A stretch of 64,000 bases of DNA from Plectrocnemia conspersa (lineage: Eukaryota > Arthropoda > Insecta > Trichoptera > Polycentropodidae): positions 310,001 through 374,000 of the forward strand of contig VTFK01000008.1 in NCBI GenBank assembly GCA_009617715.1. The letters run 5' to 3'. The position numbers and the translations under genes are program-made. The notes under the pieces were generated by a model. It did not search any database. It saw only the letters and a program-made list of their open reading frames with translations, and had not been told where the DNA came from. Numbering within the stretch: the first letter of the stretch is position 1; each line of letters starts with the position of its first letter. Below, one piece after another: positions 40,028 through 51,326 of this stretch.

Positions 40028-40386
40028 TAATGCCTATTTTATTAAAAAAAGGTATGACTTATACCGTTTTACTTATAAGAAAGAGTGTTATTATGAAAAT
40101 AAATAATATAAAACAATAAATTCAACAGGAATTAAACGCTTCTTTTGTAAATTCAAATACTTGGATTTTTAAAAATGATTTAATAATCCAATTAGATTAT
40201 GATTATTGTATCATTAATCAAAGGCTCAAAAGTTAAGTATTATAAATGAATTTGTAGTGAGTCACTTTTTATCAAGGTGTGCTGTTTATATTATAATAAA
40301 GTAAGAATGTTTAGCTTTTATAATATGCATTAAAGTATTTTTAAGAGCTTTGTTTTAAATATGTATAAGCAAAATTAATAACTTAC

Positions 40387-40562
40387 AGTTGCATTATGAG
40401 CCAAAATTTGCCCCGTCTGCTCTCCTAATTTGATTAGCCTCTCGGATGATATCCATAAGACACGAGTGGGTGCAGGATTAGCGCAATATTCTGCTGAAAA
40501 TGTAGCACTTTGCCCTTCCGAGACGAGTATTGTCTTGTTCGCGGGGGATACTGTTGGTCCAC
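40387..40562 (-). CDS. Ig-superfamily surface protein, penultimate exon
   Basis: The 176-bp exon is bounded by an attcacag acceptor (40563 upward) and a gtaagt donor (40381-40386). It starts in phase 1 and ends in phase 0 (GCA ACT). It encodes GGPTVSPANKTILVSEGQSA and then FSAEYCANPAPTRVLWISS. This is the A-to-C strand part of an Ig domain, with the B-strand cysteine and core tryptophan. Near the end are LAHNAT and, across the splice, NAS, both possible N-glycosylation sequons. It joins the last exon exactly in frame. Its own acceptor pairs with a GC donor in the previous exon. An open frame on the opposite strand over the same bases is a shadow. Confidence 0.85.
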
Positions 40563-40929
40563 CTGTGAATAATATAATAATAAATGAAATTATTAACACG
40601 CACAGTGAAGTGAAAATTAGAATTCATAGAGAGAATAATATAATAGCAAACATTAACATATTTTAATAGTAACGTTATAATCTGCAGCCTTATATTTTAT
40701 ACATTATAAAATCATATTAATAAGTTGTACAGTATAGACTTTAGATAATTGTCTTTATTGACTTTTTATATTAGTAATTTCGTGATCATTTGATTCTGCA
40801 TTCAATCATTGTCAACTATTCGTTGCAGTTAATGATTCTATTCAATAGGGCAGTTTAATCGTTTTGAATTAATAAAAAATATATTAATTATTATTAATAA
40901 CCATTTTCCAGTTTTTTCATAGGTAGTGA

Positions 40930-41110
40930 GAAATAGTCATGACACTAATACCTCGGTCACATTGGATAGCTTAACTGTTGTATGTAGATTACTTCCACTA
41001 TTACTCGCAATTGTTCTTCATTTACAATTGCTTGGGGTCTTCCTTCAGGCTTATTGTAGAGATTCATATTGCCGGAGCAATTTTTTTCAAATCATAATTG
41101 ATTAGTTCTC
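40930..41110 (-). pseudogene. mariner transposase N-terminal fragment
   Basis: The minus-strand translation gives NYDLKK, then a shifted NKPEGRPQAIVNEEQLRVIV followed by E. This matches the linker between the two helix-turn-helix motifs of mariner-family transposases (GRP...V). No catalytic part is present. It sits in the intron that uses the GC donor. Confidence 0.6.
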
Positions 41111-41175
41111 AAACTAACAGACCCATCTTCAATTCCCATACCAAGAACTACATATTTATATATTAGCAATCTGAC

Positions 41176-41217
41176 CATCAGAACGTGATAGGTTTCCCCA
41201 ATGCGTCATGATGGTCT
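41176..41217 (-). repeat. stem-loop retroelement tail, copy 3
   Basis: The arms CCATCA...TGATGG enclose GGTTTCCCCAATGCGTCA. It is the third copy of the hairpin, in the intron between the Ig exons at 40387 and 42767. Confidence 0.55.
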
Positions 41218-41360
41218 TTATATAAAATAGTTCAAACATTTCATACTTATATTATATGTCAGCTCAAACATTCACTTATTTAAATAGCACATTAAATGTT
41301 TATTTATACAACTAAAGATTTACAAAATGTTAGTTGGATATGAACCATCTCTTTGTAGTT

Positions 41361-41397
41361 ATTGGGTTGTGCAAACTCAAAGTTTGCACAACCCAAT
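41361..41397. repeat. perfect 17-bp hairpin in Ig intron
   Basis: The arms ATTGGGTTGTGCAAACT and complement flank CAA. A related GGTTGTGCAAA occurs again at about 41412, suggesting local duplication. Confidence 0.75.
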
Positions 41398-41559
41398 GAT
41401 ATATATAATAGTGGTTGTGCAAAGATTTGATGACAAGGTGATTTTGGATTCTATGTTGATACTATTCAACATTAAAATAATTTTAATATAAGTTTGCAAA
41501 GAACAAATAAACTGAAATATTTGATAAAACAGAAGTGCATAATATGGAATCGTCAACTT

Positions 41560-42075
41560 AATTCGAATAATTTAGCACATTTTTCGATATTAAGGAAAGA
41601 GAATCCATCTCACACGAAAAAGTATGCAGACGAAATACAAAGGCTTTAGCAAGAATTTGATTCACGTTTTAAAAGTTTATGGGAGGATAAAATTCCTTTT
41701 GAAATTTTTTCATCCCCTTTCAATTTAGATATTGAAATAACACCCGAAAAAAATCAAATGGAGGTAATTGACGCGCAATACAACACAGAATTAAAAAAAA
41801 ATTGCTTAACGTTGATTTCCTTCATTTTTAAAAGAACTATTTACCATCTGATTTTTATTATTATTAGCTAACCATGCTAGACAAGTAGTAAGTTTATTTG
41901 AAAGTACCTATCTCTGTGAACAATTATTTAAAAATATGAAGGTATAAAAAGTGATAATCGAAACCGTCTTGGTGACGGGCTTCTGGAAAATTGCATTACG
42001 AGTTACAATATCTGCAATACCAGCAAATAATATTAAACTTGTTAGTGAAAAACAATGGCAAATATCTCATTAAAA
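41560..42075 (+). pseudogene. hAT transposase C-terminal fragment (ZBED/GTF2IRD2-like group)
   Basis: The plus-strand sequence, with one or two frame breaks, reads TKKYADEIQRL then QEFDSRFKSLWEDKIPFEIF, SSPFNLDIEITPEKNQMEVI and, after a gap, ARQVVSLFESTYLCEQLFKN with DNRNRLGDGLLENCIRVTIS. STYLCEQLF...M...NR is the hAT dimerisation domain as found in transposases related to GTF2IRD2, SCAND3 and FAM200. It lies in an Ig-gene intron on the opposite strand and is certainly inactive. Confidence 0.75.
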
Positions 42076-42766
42076 ATACGTTGTTTATTTTAATTTTTAT
42101 ATAGTTTTTATTTTAATATTATATAATATTTGTAGTTTTCAAATAAATATTTACAGAGTTAAATTAAATATATTTGCCTTATATATGCGTTTATTATATT
42201 ATTCTATTCTAAATAAAACTAATGACAACTATGGTTGCCAACAGTCCTGGAATTGAAATCGGCGTCTAGAATCCTGGTTCAGTGGCAAATTGTCTCGAAT
42301 TCCAGAGAAAGAGATATTTTTGTGAAAAATATGAGATTTTTAGCTCTCGCAGCATACCTAGATAAACAAAACTATTTCCGAAATGACCTTTTTTAACTGT
42401 CCCGCCATAGAGCTTTATAATGTTGAGTACAAGTTGCGGCCCGTATGGCTTATTGAGTTATCAGTTGTGGCCCCCCACAAAAAAGGTTGCTCATCACTGC
42501 CCTAAGACACTTTACAAGCCGAGAAATTTAAGAAATATTTCATTATCTGATTTATGTGGATTTTGTGAAAATGGCTTTCTACTTATTATTAATATATTAT
42601 ATGTATGTATATTAATTGAACTAACATATTTTATTATTTTGAGAATGTATTAGTCGTACATTATATTTTATAATATGGGAGTAAATTTAATATGAACACC
42701 TAACAAATACTTTTTCACATACAGTTATCTATAGAGATGAGGTCTATTGATAAAAAATACACTTGC

Positions 42767-42958
42767 CTGTGACAACAATAGTAGTCTCCTTCAAAACTTT
42801 GAGTTGTCCGTGGGTTTGCGGTGATAGACCCTCGCATCGATACTCTCCAGCTTCTTGATAGAGTAATCCACTTATTGAAAGTGCTCCGTGTGGCGCTGTA
42901 GAACCAGCCCCTGTCCATTCCCCATCGTCGGATCTTTTACCCCAGCATCCGATGCTCC
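42767..42958 (-). CDS. Ig-superfamily surface protein, exon with second Ig domain core
   Basis: The 192-bp exon starts after a ggttttag acceptor in phase 1 and ends in phase 1. It encodes SIGCWGKRSDDGEW, then an E-strand-like LSISGLLYQEAGEYRCEG and a terminal strand QLKVLKETTIVVT. AGEYRC is the classic F-strand tyrosine-cysteine signature, and the short CWGK is a reduced C strand. The donor reads ACAG|gcaagt, a GC rather than GT donor with otherwise perfect consensus. Using the nearby GT two bases further on would shift the next exon out of the Ig frame, so the GC-AG intron is strongly favoured. Confidence 0.84.
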
Positions 42959-43022
42959 CTAAAACCACGGGTGATTAATAGTCCGAATCGATTTCGAATT
43001 GAATTAATAGATATAAATTTAC

Positions 43023-43127
43023 CTTCGGGGCACTGGAGTTGCACTACTCCGCCTAGTGCCGCCTCTACTTTGCCCGACACTGGCTTGTCTTGGTCTTCTG
43101 GCTCTCTTGTAGACTCTATAGGATCGT
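43023..43127 (-). CDS. Ig-superfamily surface protein, exon starting second Ig domain
   Basis: The 105-bp exon lies between an aattacag acceptor and a gtaaat donor, phase 1 to phase 1. The codon split across the upstream junction gives tyrosine, so the chain reads ...FLNVRYDPIESTREPEDQDK followed by PVSGKVEAALGGVVQLQCPEG. A proline/acid-rich linker is followed by the A, A' and B strands with the B-strand cysteine (LQC). Only short introns (77 bp upstream, 64 bp downstream) separate it from its neighbours, so these three exons form a compact cluster. Confidence 0.84.
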
Positions 43128-43204
43128 CTGTAATTATATATAAAAATAAGTTAATGTTCTATACAGATGTATAGTACTTATATGCTTCAGAATTTGAAAC
43201 TTAC

Positions 43205-43337
43205 ATCTGACGTTGAGGAAGTATCCGATGGAAGAGAAGCGCCCGAGGGTCGTGTGGTTTGTTGTGCATTTGTACCATCCTGAGTGTTCTTTCTTGAGAG
43301 ATGTGAAATTGAGGAATCCATCTTCAAACTGGGGTAA
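43205..43337 (-). CDS. Ig-superfamily surface protein, exon with end of first visible Ig domain
   Basis: The 133-bp exon starts in phase 0 after a ttgtattacag acceptor and ends in phase 1 at a gtaagt donor (43199-43204). It encodes LPQFEDGFLNFTSLKKEHSG then WYKCTTNHTTLGRFSSIGYF and LNVR. SLKKEHSGWYKC is a textbook Ig E-F strand signature with the F-strand cysteine, and FLNVR is the G strand. NFT and NHT are possible glycosylation sites. The matching B-strand cysteine and core tryptophan must be encoded by an exon further right that I could not find. Confidence 0.82.
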
Positions 43338-46300
43338 CTGTAATACAAACATATAATTAAAGCATTAGTAAGAATAAATAATTATAAAAACAAGAGTAAA
43401 ATAATGCATTTTTGCACCGACACTGTTGGAGCTACCGATCGTTCACACTATGACGGACAACCGAACCAAGATTTCTTGAAATGCTTGGTTGAAAATTTTA
43501 CTACCATAGCTATGCAAAAGAATGCACTATCCATTCAAGTGGCAATGAAGCCTGTTGATTAAATATTTTTTATACATTTTGATATATGTAGATAGTTTTG
43601 AAAATTATTTTTGTAGCATTGTTTCCTGCTTTCAACTAAAATGTATTTCGCATACCAACAACGATACTGTACTATAAAGCCGGTCGCGAAATAAAATGCT
43701 TTAGAAATATTTATTAGATTTTGCACCTATCCTTTCTCAATATCCCTCGTAATGTAAATAAAAGTCTTCGATATTATTCTCACGTGTTTCCAGGCAAAAT
43801 TCTTGGCTATATAAACATATATAACATATTATAAAACTCGAATTTTTCCAGCGCATTCAAGCTCTTCGCTCTTAAGATATGAATCCAGTCTATATAGTTT
43901 ATCGACAGAGCCACGTACCATCTGAGACCATGTACCATCCACATGCATTCCGTATCATAAAAAATCTCCACAAACCCATCCTCTTTCTCAGTCTCTCTTC
44001 GTCTGCGAATAAAGGGGTGGAAACTTATCTTGCAACTCGCAAACATATTTCCAGGTTTTCGCGGGTATTGTTCTCAACCATTGTCTAAATACCGCTACCA
44101 CCCTAAAAACAAACACTTGCAGGGAAACATTGAAAGCTACCGCCGAGCTTTGTTTGAATAAAGGACCCGTTGTGCCGGAATTCGCATATCTGTGTGTGGG
44201 CTCACGATATGAATTTAATAAATTTCACCAGTCAGATAATCTCTCCCTAGCTATCTTAAAATCCTCCACACAAAATGTGTAAAAGGGCAACGTATGTATG
44301 ACCTTAGTCTTCTAAGAATTTACATCCGTAAATTGTGATCAGGTGTGACCCTGGGGTTATCGAAAAACCGAGACTAGGAGATTTTTTACAACCTTAACCT
44401 ATTATATTTGGTGTGTATTTTGTTTAAGCGCAATGATATTTATTATCTAATAATATTATTCTAGAAAAACCAATATTTTAAACGTTAACTAGTTTTAATT
44501 AATGAACCGTAAGAATATTTTTTTACATATTATGAAAAAAAGTCTAGAATCGTCAGGCTGTGCAGAATTTTATAAAAAAATAACTGTAATTTACCAGTGC
44601 TCTCAATTAAATTTGTGCTTGACACAATCATTATTTTTTGACGCTGGGTTATCTTTCGTTACTTTTAGGTAGGCGCTAAAACGCTGCTTTTTTCATATTT
44701 TTTTTATGACTTTCTAATGGATCTTGTACAAATTAATTGCAATGCGATGATTATGAGAGGTCACTAAAAATTTAGTTATATATTTTTATTATTATTGACG
44801 TTTCTATTATGCTGGCGGCAAAATAACCGTTGAGATGCCATTAAATAATTGGCAATAAAAGTAAAAGTAAAAATAATAATAATGTTAAACTACCATTTTT
44901 TTACATTTATCTTTCTTTCTCTTTTTATGATTTAATGTGTTCCATAACGCACAACTGCGTATAGTCGCCCTACAAAAGGTTACTACGCAGAGTGGACCTC
45001 ATATCATGAAGAATAAAGAGATAGGCTACCCGTTCCATCAATTTAGTACAAACTCAAATATAGCATCAGGCTACTATTAAACGCGCCACACTCATTTCCG
45101 CCCGTCATTTTAATGGGCGCCGAAATTTAATTTCGCCTCGGGCCATTATTACAGTCGATATATCGTCGCTTCATTCCAATAATGATTGCTACACGAACGT
45201 AGTCTTTAAGTATTCAATCTCAAAATCGTTTATCGCTTACCAAAGCAAATTACAGATACGACAAGATAGCACTGGAGCGAAGATACATTTATGCGCGCGT
45301 CTTTCGGTGATTTTAGGTATTACCGATAAACTTCGTTATCTGTATCGACGTGCGCCCTATCGGTACCAACCAGTATTATTGTTACAGTACGGTTTAATGG
45401 GACATTCGGAATTTGCACATGAATGTGCTAGAGGATCACGTTAGTTAGGCACAGACAAAGGATGTCACATCTCAATTACTTTTATCATCCAATTAGTGTA
45501 ACGAGTGTAGTATAGTACTCTCGCGACGGCCTTGTGCCAAACTCTAATTGAGCGTGAAATGTTCACTAAAATTGGCCCAGATTCACAGGATTTATTAGGC
45601 GAGTTTAATTCATGAAATTCAGCTTTGTGGCATGGAGACATTGATACATCTGACGGGTATAAATATATGTTTTAAATATGAGTTGTAATGCTCTTCATCA
45701 TTACTGACAGTTGTTATCAATTATATCTGCTATGTACAAAATGAAATTATAGCTCTTTACCTCTCTTCACATTTCATTCAACTAGATTTGTTTAGTCAAC
45801 CTCGTAGAGATACTTCTCTACCCCTACATCCTGCAATGTTTTCGACCATATCAATATACTCTTAGCTGTTTAATATATTCAATACTATAAAATATTGCAA
45901 AAGGTGAAGTCTGGCTTACATAGATTTTTTTTAATATAAATTATATTACTTTTTTCATATTCAAGTCATAATTAAAGCAAAACATGTTACGTCAAAGATA
46001 TGTTTAATTGCGTCAATTCTATCAAACTATGAAAGCATATTTCGTTATTAAGTAAAGCTCACGGCGCGTAACATTGTTCCATTAAAGTTTTAACTTTACA
46101 AAATCATAACTTGAAACCCCGTTTAAACTTTATTGTTGAAATCACTCCAAAGTTTACACTCCAGAATTAGCATTCTAAAATAGTTACCATAAAGCTCATT
46201 CAATTGAAAGTTACGTTACGAGACTCGACGTTGATTCATTGCCATTTTTACGTTATCTGAAGTCATAATACCCCACTATATATTTCAGGACGATATGTTT

Positions 46301-48058
46301 AGAGAAAATATATAAATAAAGTCATTTTAAAAATATATCACGTTTTAGTTGATCTCTTATGCTTCACATGGATCAACTATAGTAATCCGGATAAAAAAAC
46401 GATTTCAACCCTTTTAGGGGGACGCTTCATATAGTTCGCAATCTACTATATACAATTAAACATATCAATCGGCGAGAGCTCTTTGCTAGGTTTAGTTAGG
46501 CATTAGAGTTTATTGAATTTTAATTAAGGTATATACATATAATTTACACAATCCGAGTAAATAATATAAAAGCTTATAAATAATTGGGTCTAGTAAAGTG
46601 GGAGCGTAATACTAATTGTATAAAATCAATATATTGAAATATGATCGACGTAATTAAAAATTTATATGGACTAATAATGTATTAAATTATATTATACTTA
46701 TATTTTTAACACTTCATTTGTATCTTTATGCGCACATAACGGCAGAATGCTAATTTGCTTATCCAAAATATACGTGAACGTCATGCGGAATGTCAGTTAT
46801 AGTTAGTAATCCACAGTCAGGGCTACATTTGGATGCCCCTCAACTTTATCACGTTATTTATGGTACTGTATATACAGAGAGAATGGCATAAGCTAAATTG
46901 TCACGTTCACGCCAATTGCATTAATATACTATGTCGTGTGAGGGTTAAAAAAACTTTTTGACACATTATGTGGGTTTTCAGTTAAAACTTATATTCACAG
47001 GTTCAAGAGTACATATCGACTTTATTTAATAAAATATAAAATATACGCGTACCTATTCACATTATAATTACAACTTTTATTCAATAATTTATGTATTTAA
47101 ATGTATGAATGTGAAAATCAATGTTTTAGTGGCTTGCTTAAAATAAATATTAAAAATAACTATCAAAGAGCTGGGGAAGTGGTGGATCATTGATCTATAT
47201 AAGCAACGTTGCTATAGAAAAATCACTCCCCATGTATTATTTAAACTTCTACTTACTACGTTGCTACTTGAAAATTCAGGAGAGTTCAGAGCTGAACTCA
47301 CATACAGTGGAGCTTACGCCAAATTGACATAGACGACACATTTGAACTTCAGAGAAAAGCAGCTGCTTCCAGTTTGACAAGCTAAGCAGCCGCCTTTGAA
47401 TTAACAAGAGTTAATTCGAACTACGTACTAGCGACCCCTTAACACAGTAACAATTTTCCTGCTTTATGGTTACTTATAAATGTTGGAATTTATATTTATA
47501 AAAAATATATTTATTATAATTCATATTACACATTATAATTTATTTTAAATTATATAAATGTCACTGATTTCCAGACTTTTATAATTAATTCTTACTTTTA
47601 GGTATTCATTATGTCCGATTGACTTACCCATTTGTCAGATTACACTGATTTATTTTTATAAATCACTATTGTGTAAGGCTTAAGGGTTAAAATATGAAAG
47701 CTACATGGATAATTTTTAGGAATTTATAATAAAATTATTTTTGTTCCTGTGTAATATATATAGAAGCAATATGTAGTTTTTTCCCAATGTTTTTCCACAT
47801 GAAAAAACGTTCAAAAATAAATCTTAAAAAATCGAAAGCCCACTTGGGTCAATCGTCTGTTGCCGAATTTGATTCGAAACAACAACAAACATCCCGAGCG
47901 CCAGTCTAGGGATTCGAATCCCGCGCGGGATGTAACACTACGTGACTTTTTTTCATATGTATGCGCATGGGAACGTGCCCTGTCTGGAAAGTTCCTGACT
48001 TGAAAGCGTTAGACATAGTCCGGCACCGTCCGTGGGGTGACGTTAATTCGCGACGGCG
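43338..48058 (-). other. long intron or upstream DNA of the Ig gene, part 1
   Basis: No exon is supported here. The stretch 45080-45400 is less A+T-rich, with CpG and TAATT-type motifs, and looks more constrained than its surroundings. A tRNA-B-box-like sequence (GGGATTCGAATCCC) sits near 47908-47921 inside a small GC-rich hairpin. The remainder is unremarkable A+T-rich sequence. Confidence 0.4.
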
Positions 48059-49872
48059 CACAGTATACGATTTGACTAATCTAGGTGGACAAAAGTCTAA
48101 AATTATAATGTTCAGATATTGCTTTTTTTTAATATTACTATACCCTTGAATGTTCCCTACAACCGGTAACGTACTCCAAAACAGTTTTTGAGTCGCGATC
48201 CCTTCAATAAAAATGGGCAAAGTTACCGTTTTGGATCTAGGTAGCCGCGATTAGCCGCTTAGTGCAGCTGTGAACATTGACGTTTGTGCTTGGTTTACTG
48301 TGTTTTGTGTGATTTAAGTACTTTTTAGTGATGGATTCTTCAACTAGAGGTAATTATCAATCTATCATTGCATTTTAATCCACCAAAATATTCGTGAATA
48401 CTTAGGAATACTGTCTTAAAATATACCATTTTCAAAACAACAAAAAAAACAAAAAAATTAACTTTGGATGGTCTTAAAGTATGTAGTCAAGTTGAGTCAA
48501 GGCATGACAAAGCTCTAAACGTATTCTCGCATCATTATAGTTTTTTAAGAACATAATTATTTTTTGCGATTATGTGCGATTTTAAAGATTTTTTAATTTG
48601 TTTCATTATAAGTGCCCAAATTTCACGAAAGTCATTATTTGACTTTTTGGCGTTCTATCCCTTCCAAAGGCAGATTAAACAAAGTTATTATGTTTGTAAA
48701 GTCAAGATTTGTTGATTTGCTCATTACACAAGATCAGGAGAAGCCCTTATGGACCTTTCTGAAAAAAGAATGTGAGAAGATTCGTGTGAAATGGCTTCGT
48801 ACGATTAGACTTATTTTTAAGTGTCTATGAAAAATGGTTAAATTAAGAATTAGTGTTTTATATGTTCCACGAATAGTCACCGAAACCAAGTTTCAGTATT
48901 GGTAGACCGAAAAAGCGTTTTGAAGATAGTTGTACAAAAACGAAAAAGCGCAAAGTTCAATTGGAAAAATATAACGATGCACAGCTATTTTTTGCTGCAC
49001 AATTAAGTGTGCGAGCCAGTGGAAAATGAGACGCTGCTTATTTAATGGAGGAAGTATCTACAGTTTTACCAAAACGAGCTACTGGTTATAAAAAAGCTTG
49101 GAGATGAATTAGCGTGAAAAAATAACAACGGTCTTACACCCCGGAAGAAGCGTTGGCTTTATTTATTGCAAACAATTTCACTGTGCAAATGTATGCTGAA
49201 GAAGAAGAAGGATGAAATAAAAGGGTAAATTCAAAGAAATCAGTCTCATAGTAGACAAAGTTAAACCAGATTTTGGTACGAGCAACGATGGGAACACCGC
49301 AAGGGCGTTTTTCACAATTTTAAAGCAACGGCTCGTATCACCAGTATCAAAGAAAATTTAATTTATTTACTATTCTTACAGTCATAGCGTCTGGCTATAA
49401 AATGGACCCGGACAAATTTAAGCAATATTGTTTGGAAACACGAGACTTATATATCATCCTATACCCGTGGTATAACATGCCAGCTACATTGCATAAGATC
49501 CTGATACACGGAGCAGAAATAATAGAACAAATGTCTGAAGAGGCTTCAAAGGGCAAAAACAAAGAAATTAGGAAGGTCAAATTAGGTCACACATTAAAAC
49601 TTCTCGTGTTTGCACAAAATATGATTTATTTAAATATTTATTAATGTCGTCTGATCCTTACATTTATTTGTTACGGAAACTGCCTAAGAAAAGCAGCATA
49701 AAATTTTTTTCTCACATAAAAACTTTGTTAAAATCCAAATAAATTTAGTAGGATTAACAAAATTGTGTTTTATTTGCTGCCACATCTCTAAATTGTAATT
49801 TGAGACCATTTAAAATCCTATACGTCTGATTCTGAGTTTTGTCCAGCTAGATTGGTCAAATCGTACACTGTG
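48059..49872 (+). mobile_element. decayed Transib DNA transposon
   Basis: The element is 1814 bp and flanked by a 5-bp duplication CGGCG (48054-48058 and 49873-49877), matching the CG-rich 5-bp target preference of Transib. The inverted ends start CACAGTA (left) and CACAGTG (right, read inward). Each is followed by a 23-bp spacer (TACGATTTGAYYAATCTAGSTGG, given here in consensus form) and then ACAAAA. Inside, on the plus strand, are broken pieces of a Transib-type (RAG1-related) transposase. The target duplication and ends are seen directly; the superfamily call combines them with known Transib biology. Confidence 0.82.
48890..49650 (+). pseudogene. Transib transposase remnant
   Basis: The plus-strand frames are interrupted by stops and small shifts. 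Recognisable pieces in order are: a basic RPKKRFED..TKTKKRKVQ stretch (from about 48900), AAQLSVRASGK, a block ending LPKRATGYKKAW, YTPEEALALFIANNFTVQMYA (about 49140), and the long open C-terminus at 49402-49644 containing FKQYCLETRDLYIILYPWYN, PATLHKILIHGAEIIEQ and MSEEASKGKNKEIRK. In the Transib/RAG1 family the last block carries the third acidic catalytic residue. The first two aspartates are not visible and the protein cannot be functional. Another open frame at 48612-48830 may be a further piece of the same gene. Confidence 0.66.
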
Positions 49873-50204
49873 CGGCGCTTTTGGGAATTTGCCAATTCAA
49901 CCCCCCCCTTTCTGGCACCCGTTAGCAGCCGAGCCGCCACTGGAAGTGCGAAGTCAATGGCGGCACGTGCTCTGATTTAATTTAGATCTCCGAACTCGAA
50001 ATTGTCACATGCGCTTTGCCAGTATGAATAATTTACGGCCGAACGAATCCCTCGCATCGAAAGGTAAAAAAGTCACACTTTGATATGCAGAATATCAATT
50101 TTAGAAACAAGATGCGGTATCATCATATTACCTTTTACTTTATTGCGCTGTGAGTTCATCGCGTTAAATCATACAGAGTGGAGCAAAAGATAGAATATTT
50201 TTTA

Positions 50205-50285
50205 TATGCTATCTATTCTTTTAACAATATAGTAGTGACAAACTTTACTGAAAGCCTTTTCAAAATCAGTGTAAATCAGGGCCTG
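50205..50285 (-). pseudogene. short second fragment of the same LINE reverse transcriptase
   Basis: The minus-strand translation reads IYTDFEKAFSKVCHYYIVKR, nearly identical to the IYTDFEKAFDKVCH block at about 23400-23450. Only the palm A motif survives. A partial copy of the same Jockey-like family is the simplest explanation. Confidence 0.7.
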
Positions 50286-50874
50286 GACTTGACATTTTGT
50301 CACCTGAGGCGAAAGGATAAATTAACGCCCCAATGTATTTTTTCACTTTAAATGATATTATGATATTAAGCACAAATACAATATTATATTAAACAAAACA
50401 GAAAAAATGAACTTCAGTTTATTATGTGCACTTGTCGATACTCCTGTTACGAAAACTACCGGCAAAAGAAAAGTAAATAATTTTTTGTAAGGTTTTTGTT
50501 CTTAGAATTTTTGTGTAAAAGGGATGGTTTTGAATTATATGTGTATTTAAATAATTTCAAATGAAAAAATAGGGTTTCCGTTGGATTTATAAAAAAAAAA
50601 CAAAGGCAGATTCTCTTCTCAATGGTATAGATGACATAAATTTGCTAATATCGAGATTTTTCGTCACTAAAAAAAAAAAAAATAGAGCAAGATTCGTAGT
50701 TGTAGGTCAATAAGTTCTAAGAAAATTAATAGATGGTGCTAGTAATATCGAAACACATTTGTTTCCGAAAAGTACTATCTGTCAATAGACTGCTGTCGTA
50801 TTGTCAGCCATTTTCATTGCGTCCTTTCATTTTTAAAATCGATTAAAGCAAACAACCTTTGTTATTTTCGAACA

Positions 50875-51112
50875 ATGGAAAAAAAAGAGTTTAATGTAGT
50901 GATAAAACACGTTCATTTGAAAGGCAAAACACTGAAAGAAATCGATGCCGAGTTGGATGAAGTTCATGGCATAGCTGCACTAGTGTTTAAAACTGTTAGG
51001 TAAATGAGTTCAAATGCATTCGTACATCTACAAGTGATGAACATCGTTCGGGACGTCTACTTGAGGTGACTACGCCAGAAATGGTCGACAAAATCCATGA
51101 TATGGTCTTGAA
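50875..51112 (+). pseudogene. mariner transposase, 5' part
   Basis: The fragment starts MEKKEFNVVIKHVHLKGKT, a typical mariner transposase N-terminus with the first helix-turn-helix. After LDEVHGIAALVFKTVR the frame breaks at a TAA (51001). It resumes in another frame as TSDEHRSGRLLEVTTPE then MVDKIHDMV. It is cut by a hAT element inserted exactly at the GTCTTGAA duplication (51105-51112) and continues at 52125. The 5' inverted end of the mariner probably lies near 50690-50720, but I could not pair it with a right end. Confidence 0.8.
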
Positions 51113-51326
51113 TAGGGATTCCAATCCCGGGATCCCGAATCCCGGGATCCCGGGATCCCGGACGATTTTCAATACCCGATGAGTCCCGGGATTATAAAAG
51201 ATAATCCCGAATTTTTCGGATTGGTTGATTTATCAAGCACAATCAAATTATTATTGACAACATCGTTATATTTCGTGTACAAACTTGCGCGAGTTGCACG
51301 TGTCATCTGTGAATCTTTGAGGCTGT

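Noticed and set aside
43965..44030. Possible missing Ig exon (good-looking acceptor and gtacgt donor)
   Set aside because: The required phase-0 frame hits a stop at once, and the other frames do not look like an Ig core.
47895..47935. tRNA gene suggested by GGGATTCGAATCCC
   Set aside because: No complete cloverleaf can be drawn around it; more likely a SINE head remnant or chance palindrome.
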